Counted from the stretch's first letter, positions 44,032-55,213 are shown. The stretch is DNA of 64,000 nt from Viridothelium virens (GCA_010094025.1 ML991788.1:248001-312000); one strand, 5' to 3'. Numbers and translations are program-made. Notes: generated by a model not told the origin, from the sequence alone.

Positions 44032-46032
44032 TCATTTCTCTTTACCTGTGGGGATCTGGAACATGACTGCAGGCTTGCCATCCAAGAAAGGCCTGTCAAT
44101 TCTAAAGAATCCTTTGCGGTCGAACTGAATGATCTTGTCTTGAGGTAGTTGAGCGACATTGCAATCTGCAATGGCTTCGGTCCTGAATTCAGACTTGGGC
44201 GTGATGAAATCATCGACATTATCTTCATCGCCAAGTTTGTCCTTGGTAATTAGGTAGTCAAAATCGACCAGCTCTACTGGAACCAATTTCTGATCGGCAG
44301 ACAGCCACGTAATTTTCTTCTTCGTGGTCTTGAAATCTCCTTCCAGGTGCAGCTCGAGCTCGAGAGATGACACAGGCTGAGGTCCAGACTTGACAAGATT
44401 GAGAGGATTCATGGAGTGGGTGATTTTCCGTACGTAAGCATTTCCCCAATTCATGAGCGTGATCTCTTCACCCTGCGCAAAGGATTGCGCATCTGCCTGA
44501 TCAACCAAGATGTTGCTGCTGTAGTACACTAGCTTCATACCCAGTCCCTTATTTTTGACATGAAGTTCCTTTTCCTCATGAGACGGGTTGGGGTCGGCAC
44601 CCAAAACCGTACACTGGACTCTGTTTTCGGTAATTACGGCAGTATACCGTCCTGCGATAGGATCAATATATTTTTTATTGGTGGCCCAAAACTGGTGCCA
44701 ATCTAGATTAACAATGTTTTTGCTGGGACCCTGCTTCAGGATGTATTCCTGCAGTGCAGGGATTGTCATACCTCGCCGACGTATACCACGAACGGTGGGC
44801 ATGCGTGGATCGTCCCAGCCCCAAACGACTCCCGTCTCGACGAACTTTGTAAGCTTGCGCTTCGAGAGCAGCGTTCGAATGAAGCTGAGTCTCGAAAAAT
44901 TCCAATTGTAGACTGGGCGTAGATTCAGAGCTTTGAGCATCCACTGATACTGAGCATCTCGATCATTGTACTCAGTAGTGCGCAAGGCGTGGGTAATCCC
45001 CTCAATCGAATCTACAATTGGACAACAAAAGTCATATGTAGGGTAAATTTTCCATCTATCACCAGTCCTATGATGTTTCTCCGGACTACAACGGTAGATG
45101 ACTGGATCACGCATGGCCTTGTTAGGGTCATCCACCGAGATTTTGGCACGAATAAACCAGCGTTTGCCCTCGTCAGTACCGGCTTTCATCTCTTCGAAGT
45201 GGGAAAGGCTATCTTCGATACTTGCATCACGGCGCTTGCTCGGAATACCATCCATTCTCTGATCTCGCATGGTTTGCTGTTCAGTATCATCGGCATATGC
45301 ATGTCCTGACTTGATCATTTGGACGCAGTACTCGTAGAGCTCCTGAAAGTAATCACTGGTATGTGTTGTCTTGTCGGCCGTGATCCCGATGAGGGCCAAG
45401 TCCTCAATGATGGAATCCTGGAACTCCTGCTTCTCCTTCATGGGATTGGTATCGTCAAAGCGCAATATTAGCGTGCCACTGTATTTCTTGTGGGCAAAAT
45501 AGTCGTTGAGCAGAGCAGCCTTGGCATGTCCGATGTGCAGATAGCCCCTGTGGGTCTGTTAGCCGCCAACACCAGTTCGCAGAAACGTCTCGGGTAATAA
45601 GCAAACATATTCGAACAAAGTCTATACTGACGATGGTTCAGGTGGAAATCTAGTGACGACGCCCTTGGAGGTATCCTGGAGTCCGATATCATAATTGCCT
45701 CCTTCATCCTTGTTTGACGTCTCCTCCACAGTAGACTTGGCAGCTTTAGCGGGGTGCTGGGGTAATGTGAGCGAGGGGCTGGTTTCCTCAATGAACCTAA
45801 ACCATCGTGTGAGATTGACCATGAGCCCTTGCTTGATGAAAGCGTGAGCTACACGATTGTCTCGCAAGGTTCCCCAGACGGTAGTGTCGGCATCAGTGAG
45901 ACTATGACCAACAATGTACGAACGCAAAGTAAGGTGGGCGTCTAGCTCGGCCATGGGCCCTTCAATCTGCTTGAGGTTAAGGGCCTTCAGCTGCTCTGCG
46001 CGATCTTTCCATTCTTTTACAATCTGATCCAT
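44032..46032 (-). CDS. GUS1: Cytosolic glutamyl-tRNA synthetase
   Basis: Two exons (46032-45632 and 45547-44032; intron of 84 bp) give 638 residues. It charges tRNA-Glu with glutamate in the cytosol. The N-terminal region ends in a GST-C-like fold (YIVGHSLTDADTTVWG). The catalytic domain starts across the splice site: RFPPEPSGYLHIGHAKAAL with the HIGH motif, then LRFDDTNP, YPTYDFCCPIVDSIEGITHALRT and the KMSKS-type loop LLSKRKL. The C-terminal anticodon-binding beta-barrel follows (LMNWGNAYV, TWLS, LVPVELVDFDYLI). The start is limited by the divergent neighbour 292 bp away, so the N-terminal domain is shorter than in yeast Gus1 (708 residues). It shares its promoter with the gene for mitochondrial ribosomal protein L1. 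Confidence 0.95.
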
Positions 46033-46324
46033 GTTTGAATACGGTAGTTGGCACCTTGTTTTTTTGGCTTCGTTTATTTCTGAATGCCGGAAACGCGGGG
46101 CAAGAAATTGCAGTGGTCAAGTGTGCGGCCGGGCAAGTTTTGAAAGTTGTCGCAGCCTCCAAATTCTTACCTAAGGCAGGTAGTCGCGATCCTCCCACGC
46201 CTCCGCTAAGTCGGGCGGGCTGCGACGTCACGTGCGCGTGAAACTTTCGCGCATCCAATCCCAGTCCGAACGATCCCGCCTGCAGTTCGAGCCATTCTAC
46301 CAACGCTCCGCCGGTCTCGTTTCA
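46033..46324. promoter_or_regulatory. Bidirectional promoter, glutamyl-tRNA synthetase / mitochondrial L1
   Basis: Only 292 bp separate the two start codons. It contains the composite element GACGTCACGTG at 46224-46234, which overlaps a CRE/ATF-like half (GACGTCA) with an E-box (CACGTG, 46229-46234). Such sites are bound by fungal bZIP and Cbf1-type bHLH factors; binding here is inferred. Confidence 0.6.
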
Positions 46325-47346
46325 ATGGCCTCAAGAACAAAATTACTCTCACAGCTGGATCTAGCTCTGACACGACCTTCGAGACCGCGCCGATCTCTTC
46401 AGCCTCAATGTCTATCATGGCAGCAGTTGCGTTGTGCCAGTCGCTCCACGAGTGCCAACGCTGCCAAATATAGGAGAAAGGATCAGGGATCAGGTCAAAA
46501 AAGCAAGAAGAAGAAGAAACAAAGGTCAACATTTGTCCAGTATGATCTGGCAAATGCCGATCAGTTCTCGCTCTGCGATGCCATGAGGTAGATTCCATGT
46601 GCGATAGCTCTGCGGCCCTTTGGGATGCTAATTCGAGTATAGGTACATCCGAGCTTTCGAAGTCGGCAGGCCGCCTATGTCTGCCAAGTATGAAGTGCAC
46701 GTCAAAATGAGAACCCAAAAGAGTGGCCCAACCATTCGCAATCGAATGCAGCTCCCTCATCCTGTCAAGACTGATGTTCGAATATGCGTTATATGTCCCC
46801 CAGACTCGAAACATGCGCAAGATGCCAAAAAGGCGGGCGCCTCGGTTGTTGGAGAGGACAGTGTTTTGGAGGCCATCAAGGATGGTAGAATAGAATTTGA
46901 TCGCTGTATATGTCATGCAGACTCACTGCAAAAACTGAACAAGGCCAACGTGGGCAGAATACTGGGACCAAAGGGGTTGATGCCAAGCGCGAAGACCGGC
47001 ACTGTAGTCAAAGAGGCTGGCTCAAGCGTGAAGAGCATGGTTGGCGGTGCTGCATACAGGGAAAAATTGGGGGTGGTAAGGGTGGCGATTGGTCAATTAG
47101 GCTTTAATCCTGAGGAGATGCAAAGAAACATCAAAGCATTCATTGGGAATATCAAGAAGGATATGGGTCTCATGAGCGACAACATCCAAAAAGAGATTCA
47201 TGAAGTGGTGAGTAACACTGTGCATCTAGTTCGCAGCAATTAACAGTGGCTAGGTTCTTAGCTCTACCAATTCGCCAGGCTTTAGCCTTAACGGTGAATT
47301 TTCTAGTCCGACATCTCCGTCGACAAAGGAACTATCAACATTATAA
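46325..47346 (+). CDS. MRPL1: Mitochondrial large-subunit ribosomal protein L1 (uL1m)
   Basis: Three exons (46325-46587, 46643-47207, 47254-47346) give 306 residues. The N-terminus is basic, lacks acids and fits a mitochondrial targeting peptide, followed by a lysine run (KKKKKQR). The L1 fold is clear: RAFEVGRPP, LPHPV, AKKAGASVVGED, then the family signature NVGRILGPKGLMPSAKTGTV, and a conserved C-terminal QKEIHEVVLSSTNSPGFSL. The last exon is short and supplies this end; without splicing the frame would stop in the intron. L1 forms the mobile stalk at the ribosomal E site and binds large-subunit rRNA. It converges with COG2, leaving 83 bp between stop codons. Confidence 0.95.
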
Positions 47347-47429
47347 CAGAACGCTATATAGATACATAAATTCAATATACCCAATTCTCCAACGCCGTCG
47401 CTATGCTAATAACGTCTGCCTGGATCCTT

Positions 47430-48338
47430 TCATGATTTGTGCTCCTTTATATTCTTAATGGCCTCCTTCTCTTCATTAAGATCCCGATAGATTCCTATTA
47501 TCTTCAGAAGCCTTTGCTGCCCATAATTGGTATGGTGGTCCGTTTGCTTCAGTGCTGCGCTCAGATCTAGCAGCATGGTGTTCCGGCACCGCAAGAGTCT
47601 GGACTGCTGAGCCATTGGAAATGGATGGTCCACGCCAATAAGTGGCTCCAACTGCTTGGTAGAGAGATATTGCTCGGCATGCCGACGTAGCTTTGCGACC
47701 GGCATCAGGGAAGTGTCTTCCTCATCGCTGAGGTCTTCGCTATCGCTGGCAGCTTGATCTCCGTCGCCATCAACCGCCGCCTTGGGCTTGGACCCTACCA
47801 GAAGCTTTTCCTCAAGCTCTCCCAACTGTGACTCATACTCCAGAAGTTGCCTCCCCACAAAGATTTGTGCTCTAACTTCCTCCCTCTCCTGCACCAATCC
47901 CTCCACTTCTTTGCTCCTCTCCACGACGTATTTTCTGACATCTTCCACCTCCCGCTTGAACCCCAGGAGTCCAACCCTCACCTCCTCCACTTTTTCGTCA
48001 CCACCATGCAGACTGCTTCCGAGTGTCAAGAAATCTTGGTAATTCGAATTCACAAGATCTAATAGCTCTCTGTTCAATAGCTGACTCCTGGCACGAAGGT
48101 CTGAACGAAGGTCTTCGAGGGTCTGATGTCGATTATGGAGCGAGCTGAGGTACTCTGCAGGAGAAAAGTTGGGCTTGAGAAAATCGGACCGTGGAAGCGG
48201 CGCTGGGTAAGGTAGGTTGTCATCGTCTGTGTCGGAGTGATGAGAGCCTCCAGATTCAGAGCCTCCGAACTGTGACGATATCAATCAATGACTTCGGTGA
48301 GATAGCTGCAGGTTCATTCTGACATAGAAACCACTCAT
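47430..48338 (-). CDS. COG2: Conserved oligomeric Golgi complex subunit 2
   Basis: Two exons give 284 residues: a tiny first exon of 15 bases (48338-48324, MSGFY) and 48269-47430. The join restores the family opening MSGFYFGGSES. The COG2 N-terminal domain follows: LPRSDFLKPNFSPAEYLSSL, then LRSDLRARSQLLNRELLDLVNSNYQDFL, and a long coiled-coil (about 95-165) ending in an acidic patch (SEDLSDEEDTS). COG2 belongs to lobe A of the COG tether, which captures retrograde vesicles at the Golgi. The length fits the short fungal form that lacks a large C-terminal domain. The intron (48270-48323) has donor GTCAGA and acceptor CACAG. The gene is divergent from the Nudix gene over 300 bp. Confidence 0.9.
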
Positions 48339-48638
48339 ACTCTCACGACTTCACTGCCGAATGGACCAGGAAGAAAGTAGCCAGTTAAACCTCGGACTAG
48401 GGGAATGATTGTTTAGCGATGACGTTGCGAATCGTGGGGGAGGGAGCTCGGTCTTTGCCCGCTCCAAAATCCTTTTTCGATTTTTTGATTACAAACTCTC
48501 ATGAGCTCCCTCTTCATTCCAATTGTGCGTTCATGATTTTCATATTTTCTATCTGATAGATTTCTTCAGTTTTCTCTCAGTCTAGAACTTCAAATTTCCT
48601 TTCACGTTCTCCAAGTCTTCTCAGTCTCTTCAGCAGGC
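48339..48638. promoter_or_regulatory. Bidirectional promoter, COG2 / NADH pyrophosphatase
   Basis: Exactly 300 bp separate the two start codons. The right half, toward the Nudix gene, is pyrimidine-rich (TTTTC, TCTTC and CTCTTC runs from 48470 to 48630), a usual feature of fungal core promoters. No specific factor site stands out. Confidence 0.5.
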
Positions 48639-50030
48639 ATGCCGCAGCCCGCTCTCCCAGAGCCAAAGCACCCCGAACTTGATTCAATGCTCACTCGCAA
48701 GTTTGGACGAGAAGTAGCCAATTACTTCTCAGGTAAATACCAAGATTGACTACTTGATTCGTAAACCTTACGCGCCTAGGTTCTCCATTGAACCGTGTGG
48801 GCTTTCTTAGACCGGACCATGTCTTCCTCTCACAAGCCATCCGACATCCAACGACAGCATTCCTCCTCTGTAATAACCTCCAACCACTCACAAAAGAACC
48901 CAAGAAGCTTGCATACGTAGCTCATGCAGACGTCCGCCCGCTTATTGGCGACAATCCTTACGAGAAGTCTGAGGATGACTTGATAGAACAGTACAATTCC
49001 GAAACATCTGTACCACAGATGATATTTCTAGGATTAGATGAGCGGAATAGCAATGGATTAATATATAAGGAGCAATACAAAGGTGCTCCATTCTTTGCCG
49101 TTGATGTCACACCAAGAGGCTCGTATGTAGACATTGCGAAAAAGCTAATCACGGACCTCGAATCGCGTGGTTATTCCTTCGCTCAGGGTAGAGTCATGGA
49201 CATCGAAGCTTCAGAAGGTACGAGATCGCGCGTCTGCTCCTATGTAACCATCTTTCGTCACAATTTTGAAGCTTTGTTTTCGCAGCATGCTAATCCATCT
49301 CGACCCAGCTTCCATCTACGCCGAAGCCCGCCAACTCCTCGACTGGAACGCGCGCAACCCCTTCTGCGCACAATGCGGCTCCCCGACCCTCTCCGTCAAC
49401 GCCGGCTTCAAACGCGCCTGCCCCCCAAAAGACACCGCGAAACTGACCTCCTCCATCGGCAAGACGACGGCCGAACTCCCCTCCGCCGACCGCCCGCCCT
49501 GCTCCACCCGCACGGGGATCTCGAACCTCTCCTTCCCGCGCACCGACCCCACCGTCATCATGGCCGTCGTCTCCGCCGACGCGAGCAAGATCCTGCTAGG
49601 CCGGCAGAAGAAGTGGCCAGCCTACTGGTATAGCACGCTGGCGGGGTTCTGCGAGCCGGCGGAGTCGGTGGAGGAGGCGGTGCGGCGCGAGGTGTGGGAG
49701 GAGTCCGGCATCGAGCTCGGCCGCGTCGTCATCCACTCCACCCAGCCCTGGCCCTACCCGGCGAACCTTATGATCGGCGCCATCGGCCAGGCGACGCCGC
49801 AAGGGGAGACGGTCGACTTGGGGAACGATCCCGAGCTGGAGGATGCGCGGTGGGTGCCGTTTGAGGAGGCGAGGGAGGCGCTACGGACGGGGACGAGTGG
49901 GTTGGGGGAGCCGGCGCCGGAGGGGTATAAGGAGGGGGGGTTGCGGTTGCCGCCGGAGACGGCAATTGCGCATCAGTTGATTAATGCGGTGGTGAATAAA
50001 GGGTTTTTGGGAGCGGACAGTAAGATGTGA
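48639..50030 (+). CDS. NPY1: Peroxisomal-type NADH pyrophosphatase (Nudix)
   Basis: Three exons (48639-48732, 48780-49217, 49309-50030) give 417 residues. It splits NADH to NMNH and AMP. After an N-terminal substrate-associated domain (VFLGLDER-type, seen as MIFLGLDERNSNG), the second splice joins MDIEASE to ASIYAEARQLLDWN. A zinc ribbon follows (NPFCAQCGSPTLS, later RACPP), then the Nudix box GFCEPAESVEEAVRREVWEESG. The trailing SQPWPFP-type signature appears as TQPWPYPANLM, which marks the NADH-specific subgroup. The C-terminus ADSKM ends in SKM, a plausible type 1 peroxisomal targeting signal, like that of yeast Npy1. An ATG at 49287 within the second intron starts an open frame but belongs to the branch-site region. 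Confidence 0.94.
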
Positions 50031-50458
50031 TCGTGCCTAAACCGCGCACCATAACAGCGCAAGCAAGGGATATATATCAATCTCACAACTGTCACCATTT
50101 ACGTACGACTTTATGCCAGCAACGACCATTGTTAGTAACAGAAAGCAGACCTATGATATAACGTCGCCTAATGCTGTCGGAAGGCCATTGTTTGCTTCTG
50201 TTTCACCATAGTCCGGTCGTGCCGAAAAAAAGAGATGAATGGAAATACAGCAATACTACATCGCAACATGGAAAGCTTGAGATATTCCTCAAAATCACAG
50301 ACCCTTCACGATCTGGCATCAATTCGGCAATTTTGACACGCCTTTTTCGAATCTCATGATAGACAAAATCAATCTCTAGGAAGGGTAGAAAATCTTATCG
50401 TCTCTGACTTCTTTGAGCTGCGATTTCCCCTTCTTCTCCCCGACTGACTGTCACAGGG
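50031..50458. other. Upstream region of the sterol-reductase-like gene
   Basis: About 430 bp between two plus-strand genes. It should contain the Nudix 3' end and the promoter of the FAD oxidoreductase. A CTGTCACAG just before the ATG at 50459 could be a splice acceptor, so a noncoding first exon is possible. Confidence 0.45.
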
Positions 50459-51970
50459 ATGGACAAGCATGAAGGGGCAGCGAAGGCAATTGCGATGGCA
50501 GTACGGCAACTGTACAGGCGAAGAGAGTCATACCGCATATTTCATGGCTCGACGAACAGCACACGGCCAGCACACAAAGACAAAGTAATCAACATCAGCG
50601 CCCTGTCAAATGTTCTCAAGATCGACCCCGTAGCCCAATCCATTTTGGTCGAACCGAATGTGCCAATGGACAAATTGGTTCAGGCTACTTTGAGGCATGG
50701 TCTAATCCCTCCAGTTGTTATGGAGTTCCCTGGAATCACTGTTGGCGGAGGGTATGCGGGATCAGCTGGAGAAAGCAGCTCCTTCAGATACGGATACTTC
50801 GACCAGACAGTTAATTGGGTGGAGATCGTGCTTGCCAATGGCGATATCGTCAAAGCCTCCAAGTCCGAAAATCCAGCTTTATTCCAAGGAGCAGCAGGAG
50901 CTCTAGGAACCCTAGGCATTACTACCTTGATTGAACTTCAACTCATCCCAGCTAAGAAGCTCGTGAAGACGACTTACTATCGGACGAAGAGTGTTAAGGA
51001 TGTAATCGAGCTTCTCCACAAAGAGACTGAAAACCCTTTGAACGACTACGTTGACGGCATTCTCTTTTCAAAAGATCATGGGGTGGTAATCATCGGGAAG
51101 CTGACCGATGACAAGCCTGAATCTGTCCGACAGCAAACATTCAGTGGTGCTTGGGACCCATGGTTCTACCAATACGCACAACAGAGGACTGAGTCAGGAG
51201 CTCAAAAGGCCCCTGCCGTTGACTATATTCCCACCGCGGAGTATCTTTTCCGCTATGATCGAGGCGGTTTTTGGGTTGGCTTGGAGGCATTTCGCTACTT
51301 TGGATTTGTTCCCTTCAATCGTCTGACACGTTGGTTTCTGAATGACTTTATGCACACGCGGATGCTGTATCGTGCCCTTCATGGAAGTAATCGATCATTT
51401 GGATTCATCATTCAGGATCTCTCACTGCCTTACCCTAATGCGGAGGAGTTTATTGGATACTCGGCGGATGACTTGAATATATGGCCACTATGGCTGTGCC
51501 CTTTGCGCGAGATACAGCCACCAACATTCCATCCCTCCACAACGATACCGGGTCCTGACTCATCTCCCAAGCCAATGCTCAATATCGGCCTCTGGGGACG
51601 AGGCTCATACGACGTGCAGACGTTCGTATCGCAAAATCGTCGCCTCGAGAACAAGCTTGCGGAGCTCGGTGGGCGAAAGGTACTGTACTCGCATACGTAT
51701 TACACCGAAAAAGAGTTTTGGGCGTTTTATGACAAGGAGTGGTATCAAAATCTCAGAGAGCGCTATTGGGCAACTACTCTGCCGACGGTCTTTGACAAAG
51801 TCAAGGTCGACATCGAGAACTTCAGTCAAAGAACGTCCAGGCTACATTGGCTAGTATCTTCGTGGCCATTCGCGGGTATTCTTGGCATTAGGTCCGCTAT
51901 ACGTAGTCGCGACTATCTTCTGCATCGGCACCCAAGCTGGAAAGACAGTGTAACACTTAGGAAGAAATGA
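50459..51970 (+). CDS. FAD-linked oxidoreductase, delta(24)-sterol reductase (DHCR24/DIMINUTO) type
   Basis: Single-exon gene of 503 residues. The FAD-binding PCMH domain covers about residues 25-185: YRIFHGSTNSTR, then IDPVAQSILVEPNVPMDKLV, VVMEFPGITVGGGYAGSAGESSSFRYG, and GAAGALGTLGITTLIEL. The C-terminal half carries DHCR24-type blocks (GGFWVGLEAF, RFLLNDFMHTR-like RWFLNDFMHTR, LQDLSLPY-like IIQDLSLPY, WPLWLCPLR, HTYYTEKEFW). In animals and plants this family reduces the sterol side-chain C24 double bond. Ascomycete ergosterol synthesis uses Erg4 for C24(28) reduction instead, so the fungal substrate may differ. The N-terminus lacks the membrane helix of animal DHCR24. Confidence 0.87.
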   Translation: MDKHEGAAKAIAMAVRQLYRRRESYRIFHGSTNSTRPAHKDKVINISALSNVLKIDPVAQSILVEPNVPMDKLVQATLRHGLIPPVVMEFPGITVGGGYAGSAGESSSFRYGYFDQTVNWVEIVLANGDIVKASKSENPALFQGAAGALGTLGITTLIELQLIPAKKLVKTTYYRTKSVKDVIELLHKETENPLNDYVDGILFSKDHGVVIIGKLTDDKPESVRQQTFSGAWDPWFYQYAQQRTESGAQKAPAVDYIPTAEYLFRYDRGGFWVGLEAFRYFGFVPFNRLTRWFLNDFMHTRMLYRALHGSNRSFGFIIQDLSLPYPNAEEFIGYSADDLNIWPLWLCPLREIQPPTFHPSTTIPGPDSSPKPMLNIGLWGRGSYDVQTFVSQNRRLENKLAELGGRKVLYSHTYYTEKEFWAFYDKEWYQNLRERYWATTLPTVFDKVKVDIENFSQRTSRLHWLVSSWPFAGILGIRSAIRSRDYLLHRHPSWKDSVTLRKK

Positions 51971-53219
51971 ACATGTGTTAACGTCTTCTCCGTGAATAGC
52001 AGAACTAGCGCGCAAACTTTTCTGTACATAAGGCTTACTAAGGCACGTAAAGAATTAATGCACCTACGTCTGGAACATCCAACCGTCTCAATTTTGTTCT
52101 ATACATGTAGCGATGAGATGATGTGCAAACTATACCCAGCCCAAGTTGTGCGCTGAACGCACATGTTATGAGGGCTTAAGACAGGACTAGGGCCACTGTT
52201 CCTGTGTGCATTACCCATACTCGAAACACCATGTGACCCACGTCTTGAAAGTTACTGCTAGTATATTTGAAAACTAAGTTTATACTTCTTATAGCTATTT
52301 TTATTAAAACTTGCTTATATATAAGCAGTAAAAGTGGTGGTTTACGAACTTACCGTGGCACGCGTGGGCATCAAGGACGGAAGCAGTGGTCTTGATGCAT
52401 TTAGAGAGCGCTTGTGCAGCGGCTATCGTAGCCCAATAGAGATCAGTGTAGCTTCAAGTATGTGAACGTGGATTTTGTATTGTGGGGATCTTGTATATCA
52501 GCGTGGATTTTTCACTATCCAAATCCGCCACTGTTTGCTAGAATGTATACGATACCTGTGGAGTCTACGTGGTAAGCGCCAGCTTCTCACTATGTGCGAA
52601 GCGGACGGTATCTAGAGATTCGGAAATTTTTCTTCAACCAGACCGTCACACACTTTGCAGGAGATCGCCAATATCTTGATGTCAAAACCGCGAATGTGCT
52701 CCTGAATAATGAATACCTCTAGAGCTACTTTGGACTGTCGACTTTGACAAAACCGAGAGAAATGATACATTCGTAGGATACTGACCACAACGTAGGTGTT
52801 CCCGAAATTTTTAACCCCCAAAGAAGCAAAGACCCATAGAGTAATAAAACCTGTGGGGCGCCCGCGAGGAGATACACGGCGTCGCAGTCCACTGGCATGG
52901 TGCGGAGTTTTGGCGGAGGTGGCAGTAACAGCAAATTGTCCCGAGCTTGTCATCCAAAATTTTATGTAATAGGGCAAGCAGCAGGCACCTTTCATGACTT
53001 CTTCTGTGATTTCAGCAATCGATTTCATCTGTTACCCTCTATTATCACCAAGGTAGGATTTGGACTCGACTCATTGAGCTATGGGCACCACTACAGTGCT
53101 TGATATGCCAGAGTTTAAAGGAAAGCAACTCATTAGCTGGCAATCTCGCTCGATCAACGAATGTGTAACAGAACCACTTTGGGTCGTGGACTGCCTACGT
53201 CAAGGTCATGTGTTGTCTT
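51971..53219. other. Convergent intergenic region
   Basis: About 1.25 kb between a plus-strand and a minus-strand gene. The part near 52260-52330 is AT-rich and holds a perfect 16-base palindrome at 52312-52327. No gene was recognised. Confidence 0.45.
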
Positions 53220-54698
53220 TTAGGCCTTTAAGACTTTCTCGATCCTTTTTAAGCCCTCTTCGACTACCCTTGGCGGAAGAGCGAACGTAATCCTCGCCCA
53301 TCCTTTGGCGTTTTCAGGCATATGATGGCTCCTCCCTGCGCTGACCCATACTCCCGCCTCTTTCAACTTCACGATCGTCGCAGCCTCATCTTCCCAGCTT
53401 TCCGCATGCGGAACAATGTTTACAAGAATGAACGGACCAGAGTTGCATGGGAGATAGGACACTTTCAAGCGTTCGAAGAACGAAGTGACAACACGGTATG
53501 AGTCTGTAAAGCGGGTTGCAGTTGTGTCGAGAATACTGTTAAGTTTCGGAGTTCGGAGCACCTGTGTCGTTAAGAGAGTGGATAATATTGAAACGTTGGT
53601 GAAGGATGCGAGCGTGAGCGCATTGCGCAGGTCTGGGTTCGACTGAGTGATGGTACATCCCTGTTCGTCCAGAAAGGTGGATATTAGTAAATCACGACCT
53701 TAAAAGACTTATGCAATGGGGGGCTAAAACAACTAAACACGAACCAGTCTCAACCCACTCAAAGCAAGAACTTTGCTTGGACTCCAAATGACATGCACAC
53801 GGGACTGGTCGCAGCCAATCGCGACCGGGTCAATTGCAAGCACAGAGACGAATTGTCGGGCTTGGGGAAAGCTCGGGGTGTCAAAGGTGAGAGGCCCAAA
53901 GACTTCGTCAGACACAAAGTGGATATCCTTCTCCTGGCAGAAACGCAAGCAGGTCTCAAGTGCTTCTCGCGAGAAACAACGACCTAAGGGATTGTGCGGA
54001 TTGGCAAGCATTAAAATTTTTATCGGCCGATTCGACTCCTCGTATGTCGTCTGCAACGCCGACAAAAACGATGCTTCATCCGAGAGGTCTGAGATTGGCA
54101 CCAATATTGGGACATTGCTTGCTCGAAGGCGACAAACGGTATCGTAGCCGTCTTTAAGGCAATTTTGGATTAGTAAAGAGTGAACTGTGAAGATATTACG
54201 GCTACAATTTGGAGACAATTCAACTTACTCCAATAAGGTGCTGGCAATAAAACACCATCTCCCGGATTGCAGAGATTGTACAGCAGTGCGTCAACACATC
54301 CAGCGGCGCCTGGTGCAATGGCGATCTGATTTGGCTGCACACATGTATTGGGATCGAAGTAGCTGTTAATAAATGCAGCAAGCGCTTCCAGCAACTCGGC
54401 GTTTCCATGGAAGCCTCGTGGCCAAGAAAGATGCTATATGCTTATCACTGGAGATTCTACGTTATACGTCTCATAAGAAGCGAACCTCGGGGTGAAGTTT
54501 ACTCTCCACGACTTCCCTCTCGATCTCGAGAATCTCATCGCGGATCAACCAGTTCTCCGCTACCGACATATCAATAATTCCGTCTTCATCAGGAGTACTG
54601 CCGGCCTCAAGAATGGTTTTTGGTATACGTGGTATCACCGAATCCACGTTGTCTCTACCACGGTCCGAGAGTCTGCCTTTCGAAATGTGGTTGGCCAT
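53220..54698 (-). CDS. ACC-synthase-like PLP-dependent aminotransferase
   Basis: Four exons (54698-54486, 54433-54229, 54151-53745, 53660-53220) join in phase to 421 residues. It is a fold-type I PLP enzyme of the 1-aminocyclopropane-1-carboxylate synthase-like group. Marks in order are IDMSVAENWLI, HPEHLSWPRGFHGNAELLEALA, GAAGCVDALLYNLCNPGDGVLLPAPYWNGYD, LANPHNPLGRCFS (PLP Asn), HFVSDEVFGPL (Asp), the PLP lysine in SPSKVLALSGLRLG, and a C-terminal domain ending near ARITFALP with the substrate-binding Arg. In fungal clusters such enzymes act as aminotransferases, C-S or beta-eliminating lyases, or decarboxylative condensing enzymes, so the reaction is open. It heads a run of genes toward an NRPS-like enzyme. 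Confidence 0.88.
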
Positions 54699-55213
54699 AT
54701 TCTGGGTATTGAGACCAGAAGACTGTAGAGTGTGAGATAGGGCTGGTTGGTCCTGAAAAGTTGGTGAGTCTATTAAGAACGAAGTAGGCTGAAGTTTGCA
54801 ACTGTCTCAGGAACTCTTTAGGTCCGAACCATACGCTCGCGGAACGTGCAGTCTTTTATCTTCACTCAGTCTACCTACGTCATGCTTCTGGCTTACACAT
54901 ACATCTGCATTTCCGTCATAGATTCATTCACGCACGCCTGCCATTTCATGGCTATTCTTCAGCATCTCCAACGCATGGCTATGATTTCAATGCGAATCTT
55001 GTTTTACATAAAACTTTTCTGCACGGTCTTTTACTACTAGCATTTCAATCTCCCACAGTTCCACCACCTTCATTGCATATTCGAGCATAGCCTCCAAATC
55101 AATCCAGTCAAAAGAGCATTTTTGCACGGCTTTTATTGAATTTGACCGGAAAAGCACATACTGGTCTGTGTCACAACCTTATTACTATATCCCAGTAGTG
55201 TCTAGGTTCGTTT
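54699..55213. other. Upstream region of the aminotransferase gene
   Basis: About 515 bp between two minus-strand genes, holding the aminotransferase promoter and the 3' end of the amidohydrolase gene. No gene was seen. Confidence 0.45.

Noticed and set aside
49287-49308. Start of the third Nudix exon at the ATG inside CATGCTAATCC
   Set aside because: No in-frame splice reaches it; CTAATC there is better read as the branch site, and the acceptor at 49308 restores the conserved ASIYAEARQ.
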